This document shows, piece after piece, positions 47,178-54,897 of a stretch of DNA of 64,000 nucleotides. Source of the DNA: Sphingomonas sp. LM7 (GTDB lineage: Bacteria > Pseudomonadota > Alphaproteobacteria > Sphingomonadales > Sphingomonadaceae). The notes beneath the pieces are model-generated. The model was not told the DNA's origin. It searched no databases and saw nothing but the letters and a program-made list of their open reading frames with translations. The stretch covers positions 1,426,001 through 1,490,000 of the forward strand of contig NZ_CP019511.1 in the NCBI RefSeq assembly GCF_002002925.1, given 5' to 3'. The translations under genes and the position numbers were made by a program. The stretch's first letter is position 1. The number at the start of each line of letters is the position of its first letter.

Positions 47178-47918
47178 TCAGCGGCTACTGAGCTCCGCGA
47201 CCAGGTCGTAGGCGTCACCGCGATAATAGCTCTGGGTATATTCGGCGGCGCGGCCGTCGACCAGGAAACCGCGACGCTCGATGAACAGCCCGGCATCGCC
47301 GCGAGCGACATGGAGCAGTTCTGCCTGTTCGGCGGTGAAGTTGACCGCGCGCAGCCGCTGCAACGCGCGCACCGGCAAATGTCCCGCCGCCTCCAGCGCT
47401 TCGTAGAGCGACGCCCCCACTGCGTCAGGCGAGGTCAGGCAATAGCCCGGGATCGTCGAATATTCCAGCGCCATCGGCAGATCATCGGCATAGCGGATGC
47501 GGTGGAAACGGTGGACGGAGGTTCCCGGGGACAGTCCGAGCGACAGGGCCTCCTCCGGGGTGACGGCGCCTTCGGTCTTGCTTACCCATACGCTGTGCGG
47601 GCGCCGTCCGCGCGAGACCATGTCTTCCGAGAAAGAGGTCAGCCGCGAGAAGCTCTTCTCGACGCGCGGCGCGACCACGAACGTGCCCGCGCCCCGGCGA
47701 CGCGACAGGAGTCCGTCGCTCACCAGTCCGTCGACCGCCTTGCGCACGGTGATGCGCGAGACGTCGAATTCCTCGGCCAGGTCGCGTTCGGTCGGGATGG
47801 CGGCTTCGGCCTTCACCAAGCGATTTTCGATCGCGTTGCGGAGCCCTTTTTGCAGTTGGAGGTAGAGCGGGGTCGGATCGTCCTTCTGCAGGCGGCCGAT
47901 GCTCTCGATCAATGACAC
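47178..47918 (-). CDS. GntR-family regulator, HutC/DasR/NagR subgroup
   Basis: A 246-residue regulator with GTG start at 47918 after AGGAGAGG. N-terminal winged helix: PLYLQLQKGLRNAI, IPTERDLAEEFDVSRITVRKAVDGL and LSRRRGAGTFV. The C-terminal UTRA ligand domain (about 85-240) includes FSRLTSFSEDM and LPMALEYSTIPGY. This subgroup includes NagR and DasR, which sense GlcN-6-P or GlcNAc-6-P. It is downstream of the chitinase on the same strand, and a site resembling a DasR/NagR operator lies 37 bp upstream of it. It is the natural candidate to control the chitin locus. Confidence 0.92.
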   Translation of the reverse strand: MSLIESIGRLQKDDPTPLYLQLQKGLRNAIENRLVKAEAAIPTERDLAEEFDVSRITVRKAVDGLVSDGLLSRRRGAGTFVVAPRVEKSFSRLTSFSEDMVSRGRRPHSVWVSKTEGAVTPEEALSLGLSPGTSVHRFHRIRYADDLPMALEYSTIPGYCLTSPDAVGASLYEALEAAGHLPVRALQRLRAVNFTAEQAELLHVARGDAGLFIERRGFLVDGRAAEYTQSYYRGDAYDLVAELSSR

Positions 47919-47954
47919 CGGTGGTCCTCTCCTATGCGTCGTCTCTGATGTTAT

Positions 47955-47970
47955 ATTGGTATACCCTAGT
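47955..47970. promoter_or_regulatory. Candidate NagR/DasR-type operator upstream of the GntR gene
   Basis: ATTGGTATACCCTAGT matches 12 of 16 positions of the DasR/NagR consensus A(C/T)TGGTCTAGACCA(A/G)T as I recall it, and contains the palindrome GGTATACC. It lies between the chitinase stop and the GntR start, so it suggests autoregulation. The 12-base core TTATATTGGTAT at 47951-47962 recurs at 48976-48987 on the other strand. Confidence 0.5.
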
Positions 47971-49021
47971 CAATTCGCGACCGCTGCGCGCGCCTAAATA
48001 GGACCTGCGCAATAGTGGACCCGAGCAACTGGTCCGGCGTATCCTGCGTCATTTCCCAGACCATGACGCCCCCTGCCCGCGCCCGGGCCAGTTCGGACTT
48101 GCGCCTGATGGTGTCGGGCGCGTTGAACGTGATGTAGTCGCATCCCGCACACGCCTTGCCGATCACATCGCCCGCCAGCGCGGCCTTGCCGTGCGCGGCC
48201 AGCAATTCGGCAAATCCATTGCCGGGCGCATAGCTGCCGAAACCATAGCCGTAAAAGGGCACGCCGAGCACCAGCCGTTCGGGCCGAACCCCACGCGCTA
48301 GCCATAGGGCGACGTCGCGCGCCGCCTGCGCCTTGGTCGAATGCTCGGTGCCCGGCTGGCCCCAGCTCGATCCGATCGCATCGTACGACATCGGCATGAC
48401 GAGATCGAAATAGGGGATCGAGGCGACCGGGATCATCCCGCCTTCGTAAGAGGCGGTAGCGACGGTCAGAAGCTTGCCTCTGGTGTGAAGTGCGGCAGAT
48501 AGTGCGGCAACGAACGGCGTATAATCACGCTGGCGATCGATCTTCGTCAGCAATTCGCCTTCGATATCGATATCGATGCCATCTAGCCTGGCGGCATCGA
48601 CGATCGCGAGCAACGCCGCCTGTACCGCGTCACGCTTGCCCGGGCCCAGCAGCGCCGCCCAATTGCCAGAGCATTGCGGAATCACGCCTCCGGCCACCGA
48701 CAACAGCACCTTGGCGCCCTTGGCTCGCAACCGGCTCGCCGCGTCGCGCAGCGCCCCGACCGTGACGTTCCCGTCGGAACCGCCGGACATGCACGCCATC
48801 TTGCCATCCCGTACAAGTGCGCCGCTATTGTCGGGATTGGCGAACGCGATGTTGATATGCGTGTAGTGGTCGATCGGGGTGGTCGCCAATCGTGCATCCA
48901 GCCCCTTGAACGCGGGGAAATAGCCGACCATTACCGGCCTTGTTGCAGATTGCGCATTCGGCGAAAGAGCCAACAATACCAATATAAGTCCAATGACGTG
49001 GGCGATGCGCGATAGTGGCAT
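47966..49021 (-). CDS. Secreted GH18 chitinase
   Basis: A 351-residue glycoside hydrolase. ATG at 49021 follows AAGGAG and begins a signal peptide (MPLSRIAHVIGLILVLLALS ... QSA). The GH18 active-site motif DGIDIDIE is complete, with the catalytic Glu154, and SxGG-like LLSVAGG precedes it. MSYDAIG and a late VMVWEMTQD also match the GH18 barrel. It should cut beta-1,4 bonds in chitin or release GlcNAc units. No carbohydrate-binding module is visible. It is divergent from the hexosaminidase with a palindrome in between. Confidence 0.92.
   Translation of the reverse strand: MPLSRIAHVIGLILVLLALSPNAQSATRPVMVGYFPAFKGLDARLATTPIDHYTHINIAFANPDNSGALVRDGKMACMSGGSDGNVTVGALRDAASRLRAKGAKVLLSVAGGVIPQCSGNWAALLGPGKRDAVQAALLAIVDAARLDGIDIDIEGELLTKIDRQRDYTPFVAALSAALHTRGKLLTVATASYEGGMIPVASIPYFDLVMPMSYDAIGSSWGQPGTEHSTKAQAARDVALWLARGVRPERLVLGVPFYGYGFGSYAPGNGFAELLAAHGKAALAGDVIGKACAGCDYITFNAPDTIRRKSELARARAGGVMVWEMTQDTPDQLLGSTIAQVLFRRAQRSRID
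48976..48987 (-). promoter_or_regulatory. Second copy of TTATATTGGTAT inside the chitinase signal-peptide codons
   Basis: The minus strand reads TTATATTGGTAT here, identical to 47951-47962 in front of the GntR gene. It lies about 35 bases into the chitinase gene, where a repressor could act as a roadblock. It may equally be chance, as it is fixed partly by the codons for the leader. Confidence 0.25.
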
Positions 49022-49079
49022 GGTTATCTCCTTGTCCCCTCCGTAGCTGGGCAACTACAGCATCGCTTGACCGGCTTGA

Positions 49080-49093
49080 TTTGTCATGACAAA
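49080..49093. promoter_or_regulatory. Perfect 14-bp palindrome between chitinase and hexosaminidase
   Basis: TTTGTCATGACAAA is fully self-complementary and overlaps the AT-rich centre of the 116-bp divergent promoter region. A TATGAT element begins three bases later (49096). It differs from the ATTGGT sites, so it may belong to a second regulator. Confidence 0.45.
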
Positions 49094-49137
49094 AATATGA
49101 TCAATTAGGTCCATAATCGTCCCGGAGGGTTTGCCGC

Positions 49138-51729
49138 ATGCAGCCGAAAAGGAAACCTGCCTTCCTGAGCCTGCTACTGAGCGCCCCGCTGTTGATGCTG
49201 GCGCCGCAGGCACATGCCTCAGATCCCAGCACCCCCACTCCGCTCTCGCAGGCAGAAATCGACGCGTTCGCCCGTGACATCGGATTACGATACGAGATTG
49301 TCGATAATCGGCCCGCTACCTGCCCGCCCGGGGCCGAAGGCTGCTTCCTGACCATCCTGACGCTGACCATGCCAGCTCAGCTGCCGGCGGATCTCGGATC
49401 CGGCGGCTTCGCGCTCTATTTTGGCTTCGTAAACCGGCTACCGGTCGTAGAGAGCGACGTCTTCCGCAACGAACTGGTCAACGGCGACCTCAACCGCCTG
49501 ACGCTCAAGCCCGGCGCCGCGCTGCTGCCCGGCAAGCGCTACACGGTAAAACTATGGGGCATTGGCGGGCATCACTCGACGGCATTTCCGATGCCCAACC
49601 TCTATATCGCCGGGAACGGCGTCCAGGCACGCGTGATCGAGGCGACGCGACCGGTATTGGACCCGGAGACCGGGCTCCAGAGGTTACCCTTCGTCGCGCC
49701 GATGACGAACGAAGCAAAGCTCGCCACGCGCGGCCCTGAGGATCGGACGCTGTGGCAGACACCCGAGCGTGCGTTCGACGCCTTTGCCGCGCGCGGCACC
49801 GCCACGCCTTCCGACATCGCCATCCTGCCCACGCCGCTGAAAGCCAAGATCCTGTCGGGCAAGCCGATCGACCTGACCGGCGGCGTGACGCTGCGCCTGA
49901 CGGGTGTGGCGCGGGCGGACGTGAACGCCGCGCTTGCCGGGCTGGCGCGCGCCGGCGTGAATCTCGGGACCGGTCCGCGGCTCGACATCCGCGTCGATCC
50001 CAAGGCCGGCGTCGCTGCGGAGGGCTATCGCCTGTCCGCCAGCAGTAGCGGCATTACGATCGTCTCGGCCGACGCTGCCGGTGCTAGCCATGCGCTCCAT
50101 TCGCTCGCCCAGCAGGCGCTCTTCGACAAGGGGCTGCTTCGGCCGCTCTCGGTGGAGGATGCCCCGCGCTATGGCTTTCGCGGGCTGCACATCGATCTCG
50201 CGCGCAATTTCCACAGCAAGGCTGAGGTGCTGAAGCTGATCGACGCGATGGCAGCGTACAAGTTCAACAAGCTGCACCTTCATCTCGCCGACGACGAAGG
50301 CTGGCGACTGGAAATCAAGGCGCTGCCCGAACTGACCGAGATCGGCTCCAAACGCTGCCACGACCCGGCGGAACAGACGTGCCTGCTGCCGCAATTGGGC
50401 GCGGGTCCCGAGGGCAAAGGACCGGTCAACGGCTATTTCTCGCAGGCCGACTATGTCCAGATCGTGCGCGCCGCCACTGCGCGCCAGATCGAAGTCATCC
50501 CGTCGCTCGACATGCCGGGCCATTCGCGCGCCGCGATCCGTTCGATGGAAGTGCGCTACAAGAAGCTCGCCGCGGCCGGAAAGCGCGCGGAGGCCGAAGC
50601 CTATCGGCTCGTCGAGCCCGGCGACACGACGCGCTATCGCAGCATCCAGAATTACGACGACAACACGCTGAACGTCTGCATCGACCAGACCTATCGCTTT
50701 CTCGACACCGCGGTCGGCGAGATCGCAGCGATGCACAAGACCGCAGGTGCGCCGCTCAAGACCTTCCACATCGGCGCGGACGAAACCGCCGGCGCCTGGT
50801 CGGAATCCCCCGCCTGCAAGCCGCTGATGGCCTCCACCGGCCGCGACGCGAAAGGGCTCGGCGCCTATTTCATCGAGCGAGTCTCGCAGGGGCTGGCTGC
50901 AAAGGGTCTCAAGGTCGCGGGCTGGAGCGACGGACTGGGCCACACCGATCCGGCGCACATGCCAAAGGCAGTGCAGACCAACATCTGGGGCACGCTGTTC
51001 ACCGGCGGCGTGGCCGAAGCGCATGTCCAGGCCAATCGCGGCTGGGACGTGGTGCTGTCGGTGCCCGATATCGGCTATCTCGACATGCCCTATGTGCCGC
51101 ACGCGCAGGAGGGCGGCTATGACTGGGCGTCGCGCACCGTCGATACGATCCAGGTCTTCGGGTTCATGACCGACAATCTTCCCGCCAATGCCGCGCTGAT
51201 CCGCGACACGCAGTCCCGGCCCCAGACGATCGAGGACAAGACGCCCCGCGCCGACGGTCGCGCGATCACCGGCCTCCAGGCGCAACTGTGGAGCGAGACG
51301 ACGCGCACCGACACCGGCGTCGATTATCAGCTGTTCCCGCGCCTGATCGCCTTTGCCGAGCGGGCGTGGCACCGTCCGGCATGGGAGCCAGCCTATCGTC
51401 CGGGCCAGAGCTACAACTTCGAAGATCCGAGCGTCGATCGCGCCGCGATCCTGACCGACTGGCGTGGGTTCACCGGGCGTATGCCGGTCCAGTTCGCGCT
51501 GCTCGACCGGCTAGGCATCGCGTGGCGGGTGACGCCGCCAGGCGCGCGGATCGCCGATGGCAAGCTCGAGGCCAATACCGAATATCCCGACCTGCGCATC
51601 GAATATCGCGCCGTCGGCGATGCATGGCAGATCTATGCCGGGCCGGTAGCGGTGCGGGGCCCGGTGGAGCTGCGCACGCGGAGCACCGATACCAAGCGAG
51701 TCAGCCGCACGGTCACGCTACAGGACTGA
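49138..51729 (+). CDS. Beta-N-acetylhexosaminidase, GH20
   Basis: An 863-residue exported enzyme with a signal peptide ending near PQAHA and a CGGAGGG ribosome site. Domains: an N-terminal carbohydrate-binding-like domain (about 30-190), GH20b (200-350), the catalytic barrel from YGFRGLHIDLARNFHSKAE, with KLHLHLADDEGWRLEI, MPGHSRAA and the catalytic pair D548-E549 in FHIGADETAGAW, then a C-terminal beta domain (about 790-860). It removes terminal GlcNAc from chito-oligomers, working after the GH18 enzyme. Length and domain order match the large bacterial chitobiases. Confidence 0.94.
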   Translation: MQPKRKPAFLSLLLSAPLLMLAPQAHASDPSTPTPLSQAEIDAFARDIGLRYEIVDNRPATCPPGAEGCFLTILTLTMPAQLPADLGSGGFALYFGFVNRLPVVESDVFRNELVNGDLNRLTLKPGAALLPGKRYTVKLWGIGGHHSTAFPMPNLYIAGNGVQARVIEATRPVLDPETGLQRLPFVAPMTNEAKLATRGPEDRTLWQTPERAFDAFAARGTATPSDIAILPTPLKAKILSGKPIDLTGGVTLRLTGVARADVNAALAGLARAGVNLGTGPRLDIRVDPKAGVAAEGYRLSASSSGITIVSADAAGASHALHSLAQQALFDKGLLRPLSVEDAPRYGFRGLHIDLARNFHSKAEVLKLIDAMAAYKFNKLHLHLADDEGWRLEIKALPELTEIGSKRCHDPAEQTCLLPQLGAGPEGKGPVNGYFSQADYVQIVRAATARQIEVIPSLDMPGHSRAAIRSMEVRYKKLAAAGKRAEAEAYRLVEPGDTTRYRSIQNYDDNTLNVCIDQTYRFLDTAVGEIAAMHKTAGAPLKTFHIGADETAGAWSESPACKPLMASTGRDAKGLGAYFIERVSQGLAAKGLKVAGWSDGLGHTDPAHMPKAVQTNIWGTLFTGGVAEAHVQANRGWDVVLSVPDIGYLDMPYVPHAQEGGYDWASRTVDTIQVFGFMTDNLPANAALIRDTQSRPQTIEDKTPRADGRAITGLQAQLWSETTRTDTGVDYQLFPRLIAFAERAWHRPAWEPAYRPGQSYNFEDPSVDRAAILTDWRGFTGRMPVQFALLDRLGIAWRVTPPGARIADGKLEANTEYPDLRIEYRAVGDAWQIYAGPVAVRGPVELRTRSTDTKRVSRTVTLQD

Positions 51730-51741
51730 AGCCGCCGTCCG

Positions 51742-51769
51742 TGAACCTTTTCCGTCTTTCCTCGACTAA
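51742..51769 (+). promoter_or_regulatory. ECF-type promoter upstream of the sigma factor
   Basis: TGAACC (51742-51747), 15 bases, then CGACTAA (51763-51769), 20 bases before the GTG start. ECF sigma factors often recognise an AAC-containing -35 and a CGTC/CGAC -10, and often drive their own gene. Confidence 0.45.
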
Positions 51770-51789
51770 CGTGGAGAGACGGAGGAATC

Positions 51790-52350
51790 GTGGGCAAAAC
51801 GATCGATAGTGAAGACCGGCTGCGGGACGAACTGCTGGTGGTGCGCTGCCAGCTGGGCGAGCCCGCTGCATTCGACGAACTCGTGCGGAACTGGTCGGGG
51901 CCGTTGCTGCGGCACGTCCAGCGCGTCGCCGGCCACGACATCGCAGAGGACGTGGCGCAGGAAGTATGGCTGCGCGCGCTGCGCGGGATCATGCGCCTGC
52001 GCGACGGGGTAAAGCTGCGTGCTTGGCTCTTCGGAGTTGCGCACCATGTCCTGATGGATCGCCTGCGCGTCCGATATGGCGAACGCGACGTGCTCGATGA
52101 GGAGGCGGATGCGCCAGATCCGGAAGCGCTGGCCTCCTTTGAGACACGCCTCCAGCTTCTCGAAACCCAGTTGGGCAGCCTGCCGGTAGTCGAGCGCGAG
52201 ACGCTGACCCTCTTTTACCTCGAGGACCTGTCGCTTCTCCAGATCGCCGAGGTTCAGGCCGTGCCTGTCGGAACCGTCAAATCACGCCTGTTCAGAGCGC
52301 GCGGAATGCTGCGCCAATCAATGTCGGAAGGAATGCACAATGAGGAATGA
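51790..52350 (+). CDS. ECF-type RNA polymerase sigma factor
   Basis: A 186-residue sigma-70-like factor with a GTG start after GGAGGAATC. Region 2 includes DIAEDVAQEVWLRALRGI and LRAWLFGVAHHVLMDRLR; region 4 includes LPVVERETLTLFYLEDLSLLQIAE and VPVGTVKSRLFRARGMLR. No zinc-type anti-sigma gene follows; instead its 3' end overlaps by 11 bases a gene for a four-helix membrane protein, which may take that role. An ECF-like promoter lies just upstream, so it probably drives itself. Confidence 0.92.
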   Translation: MGKTIDSEDRLRDELLVVRCQLGEPAAFDELVRNWSGPLLRHVQRVAGHDIAEDVAQEVWLRALRGIMRLRDGVKLRAWLFGVAHHVLMDRLRVRYGERDVLDEEADAPDPEALASFETRLQLLETQLGSLPVVERETLTLFYLEDLSLLQIAEVQAVPVGTVKSRLFRARGMLRQSMSEGMHNEE

Positions 52351-52831
52351 CACTGAAGCGACGGTCGCCGCGGGCCTGCTGATCGCGCAGGTGCAGATTT
52401 CGTTCCGGTCGCGAGCGGCGCATCTGGCGCTCCTGCTCGTGGCGATCGGCGCGAGCGTGGTGCTTGGCTCGCTGCTCGCCACCGAGAGCGGCCTGCCCAT
52501 GCGGACCACCGCCGCTCTGGGCGGGCTGCTGCTCATCAACCTCGCCTGGGGGGCGTATGCCGTGTGGGTGCTGGCGGCACATCGCACGCTGCTCTTGAAC
52601 CATCGCGTGGTCGCCGGCCGGATCGCAGCGGCTGCGGCAGCGGCATTCACGGTGGGCGCAGCATGTGTCGCCGCGACCCTGCAGAGCCAGGCCAGCTACG
52701 CTGCAACCGTATCCGGAGTTTTCCTGCTCCTCGTCGCGATTGTCCTGCTGGTGCGGGCGAAGCGAAATTTCCGGGCGCTCGAATTGCGCCGCTCGGAACT
52801 CGAAGCGCGCCTCGGGCATGCTGTGCGATGA
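52340..52831 (+). CDS. Four-helix membrane protein, candidate non-classical anti-sigma factor
   Basis: A 163-residue protein with a short polar N-terminus (MRNDTEATVAAGLLIAQVQISF) and four hydrophobic helices (about 29-48, 57-77, 92-112, 120-140), then a charged helical tail (RAKRNFRALELRRSELEARL). It lacks the zinc-finger anti-sigma motif. It overlaps the sigma gene by 11 bp and the hydrolase gene by 4 bp, so all three are coupled. Family not recognised. Sequestering the sigma factor at the membrane is an inference from gene order only. Confidence 0.7.
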   Translation: MRNDTEATVAAGLLIAQVQISFRSRAAHLALLLVAIGASVVLGSLLATESGLPMRTTAALGGLLLINLAWGAYAVWVLAAHRTLLLNHRVVAGRIAAAAAAAFTVGAACVAATLQSQASYAATVSGVFLLLVAIVLLVRAKRNFRALELRRSELEARLGHAVR

Positions 52832-54249
52832 AGTTGCTTGTCCTTGGGGCATTGCTGCTCGCCACGCTCGCCATGCCCGCCGCCGCTCAATTGCGGGACG
52901 TCGAGGAACGTTCAATGGCAGCGAACGATGGAACTGTCTTAGCCGTCACCCGCGCTATCCTACACGTCCCGGAGCGGCGGACCGGCCGCGAGCCATCGGG
53001 CGCTATCGACCTCGCTGTGGTGCGCGTGCGGCGGCCAAGCAAGGCCGCGGGACAAGCGCATATGCTGCTTGCCGGCGGGCCGGGCGACTCCGGCGTGGAC
53101 GAAGTGCTCAGCCTCGCCCGGCAAGGCGGGGCAGCGTGGCTCGAGCTGATGGGTGGCGACGTCGTCGGTTTCGACCAACGCGGGACCGGCGCGTCGCGCC
53201 CGAGCCTGGCTTCGGATGTCCGGTACGATTTACCGCTCGACCAGTCCGGATCGCCCGAAGCATGGTTGCCCGTGATTCGCGAAGCGTCACGCCGCGAAGC
53301 AGCCCGGCTGAAGGCGCAGGGCATCACGCTTCAGGCGTATACCAGCGAAGAGAGCGCGGACGATGTCGATGCGGTCCGCCAGGCGCTCGGATATGGCAAG
53401 ATGATCGTCTGGGGCCGCAGCTATGGCTCACACCTCGCGCTGGTGATGTTGCGGCGACATCCGGAGGGTGTAGCGCGGATGGTCCTCGTCAGTCCCGAAG
53501 GTCCCGACCACACTTGGAAATCGCCGGCGCAGGTCGATGAGGTGCTCGCCCGGATCGCCGTCAGGGCCGCGGCCCCCGACCTGATCGGCAACATGCGCAA
53601 GGTGCTGGATACGCTCTCGCACGCACCCGTAGCGGTAGCAATCGCCAACCCCGCGACGCGCACCGAGCGGACGATCCAGATCGGCAAGTTTGACGTGCAA
53701 CTGGTCGTCGCCCAGGCGATAGGCGATCCGCGCGCGTTGGCCGGCATGCCCGCGGCATTTCGGCAAATGGTTGCAGGCGACTATCGGACGATGGCCAAGC
53801 TCGTCCATGCCGCACGCGCCACCATGGGCGTTCAATCCGCGATGAAGCAGGCAATGGACCTCGCATCCGGCGCCAGCGACCAACGGCGCGCGCGGATAGC
53901 CCACCAAGCCGAGTCCGCACTGCTCGGCAACGCGATCAACTTTCCCGGCATCGACTTGGCGGATGCGTGGCAAATTGCACCGCTGCCAACGACGTTTCGC
54001 GCGCCGGTGCGGAGCGCGATACCGGTCCTCCTTCTCGTCGGCGATCTCGATGTGAGAACCCCGATTGCAAACGCAACGGAAATTGCGGCGACTTTGCCCA
54101 ATGCCCGGATCGTCGTCGTGGAAAACGCCGCGCACCAATTCAGCCTGTTCGGTAGCCCGAAGCTGCGCGCGCTGCTCGGCGGTTTCCTTGCAGGTCAGCC
54201 GATTGGCGACATGACGATCGCGTTGCCCGCGCTACCCTTCCAGAAGTGA
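52828..54249 (+). CDS. Secreted alpha/beta hydrolase, proline-iminopeptidase/tripeptidyl-peptidase-like
   Basis: A 473-residue hydrolase with signal peptide MKLLVLGALLLATLAMPAAAQ; ATG at 52828 overlaps the previous stop. The oxyanion-type AGGPGDSG is near residue 75, VVGFDQRGTGAS follows, and the nucleophile elbow is GRSYG with Ser198. A late VGDLDVRTP gives the acid and NAAHQFS the histidine. This pattern is seen in S33 peptidases. In this operon it is likely the effector of the ECF response in the periplasm, perhaps acting on a peptide or ester; no substrate can be read off. Confidence 0.85.
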   Translation: MKLLVLGALLLATLAMPAAAQLRDVEERSMAANDGTVLAVTRAILHVPERRTGREPSGAIDLAVVRVRRPSKAAGQAHMLLAGGPGDSGVDEVLSLARQGGAAWLELMGGDVVGFDQRGTGASRPSLASDVRYDLPLDQSGSPEAWLPVIREASRREAARLKAQGITLQAYTSEESADDVDAVRQALGYGKMIVWGRSYGSHLALVMLRRHPEGVARMVLVSPEGPDHTWKSPAQVDEVLARIAVRAAAPDLIGNMRKVLDTLSHAPVAVAIANPATRTERTIQIGKFDVQLVVAQAIGDPRALAGMPAAFRQMVAGDYRTMAKLVHAARATMGVQSAMKQAMDLASGASDQRRARIAHQAESALLGNAINFPGIDLADAWQIAPLPTTFRAPVRSAIPVLLLVGDLDVRTPIANATEIAATLPNARIVVVENAAHQFSLFGSPKLRALLGGFLAGQPIGDMTIALPALPFQK

Positions 54250-54264
54250 AACCGGCGACACGAG

Positions 54265-54873
54265 TCAGCTTTCCGCTACGAACGCGTCCACGTCCCCGGC
54301 CTGCTCGATCATGGCGCGCGCCAACGGGCTGTCGCCGAGCGCGCCGACGATTTCGTGGAAGGTTGCGCGATCCTCGTCCTGCCCGAGCTTGAAGCGGGCA
54401 ATCTGGTGCACGACCCGCGCGCGAAACGCGACGACATGCGCCACCAGGCGCGCATAGCGTTCGCCCATCTGTTCGGGCTCCCAGGCGCCGCCCTCCATCG
54501 CCTCGACCAGCGCGCGGATCGCCGCGTCGCCCTGGTCCTGCTCCAGCGTAATATCGACTTCGAACTGGGCGAGCTGGTAGTTCCAGCTCGGCGCCCAGCC
54601 CGGCTTGGAGACCGCGGCCGGGCCGATATAACCGTGCGGCCCCATGAAGCTGACCAGCGCCCGCGGGGTAGCCTCGACGCGGGGGACATGCGGATTGGCC
54701 CTCGCGAAATGGCCGATGATCGTGTGGATCGTGCCGGCATCGTCCGTTTCGACGAGAAGCGGCAGCGGCGTCGAGATAAAGCCATCCGCATCGTGCGTGG
54801 TGACGAGGCCGAGGACCTCGCGGCGCACGAAACGGGCGACGTCGCCCGGACGGCGGGGTGCATAGCGGCTCAT
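54265..54873 (-). CDS. PaiB-like FMN-binding protein
   Basis: A 202-residue split-barrel flavoprotein. YAPRRPGDVARFVRREVLGLVTT, TPLPLLVE, IIGHFARANPHV, ALVSFMGPHGYIGPA and PSWNYQLAQFEV are all in the order seen in PaiB, described as an FMN-binding negative regulator in Bacillus. The ARANPHV and SWNY segments line the flavin site. It ends 15 bp from the convergent hydrolase and starts 24 bp after the amidohydrolase on the same strand, so it may belong with the two amidohydrolases. Its real activity is unclear. Confidence 0.85.
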   Translation of the reverse strand: MSRYAPRRPGDVARFVRREVLGLVTTHDADGFISTPLPLLVETDDAGTIHTIIGHFARANPHVPRVEATPRALVSFMGPHGYIGPAAVSKPGWAPSWNYQLAQFEVDITLEQDQGDAAIRALVEAMEGGAWEPEQMGERYARLVAHVVAFRARVVHQIARFKLGQDEDRATFHEIVGALGDSPLARAMIEQAGDVDAFVAES

Positions 54874-54897
54874 CGGGTGACCTTCTTCGACGAAAAC

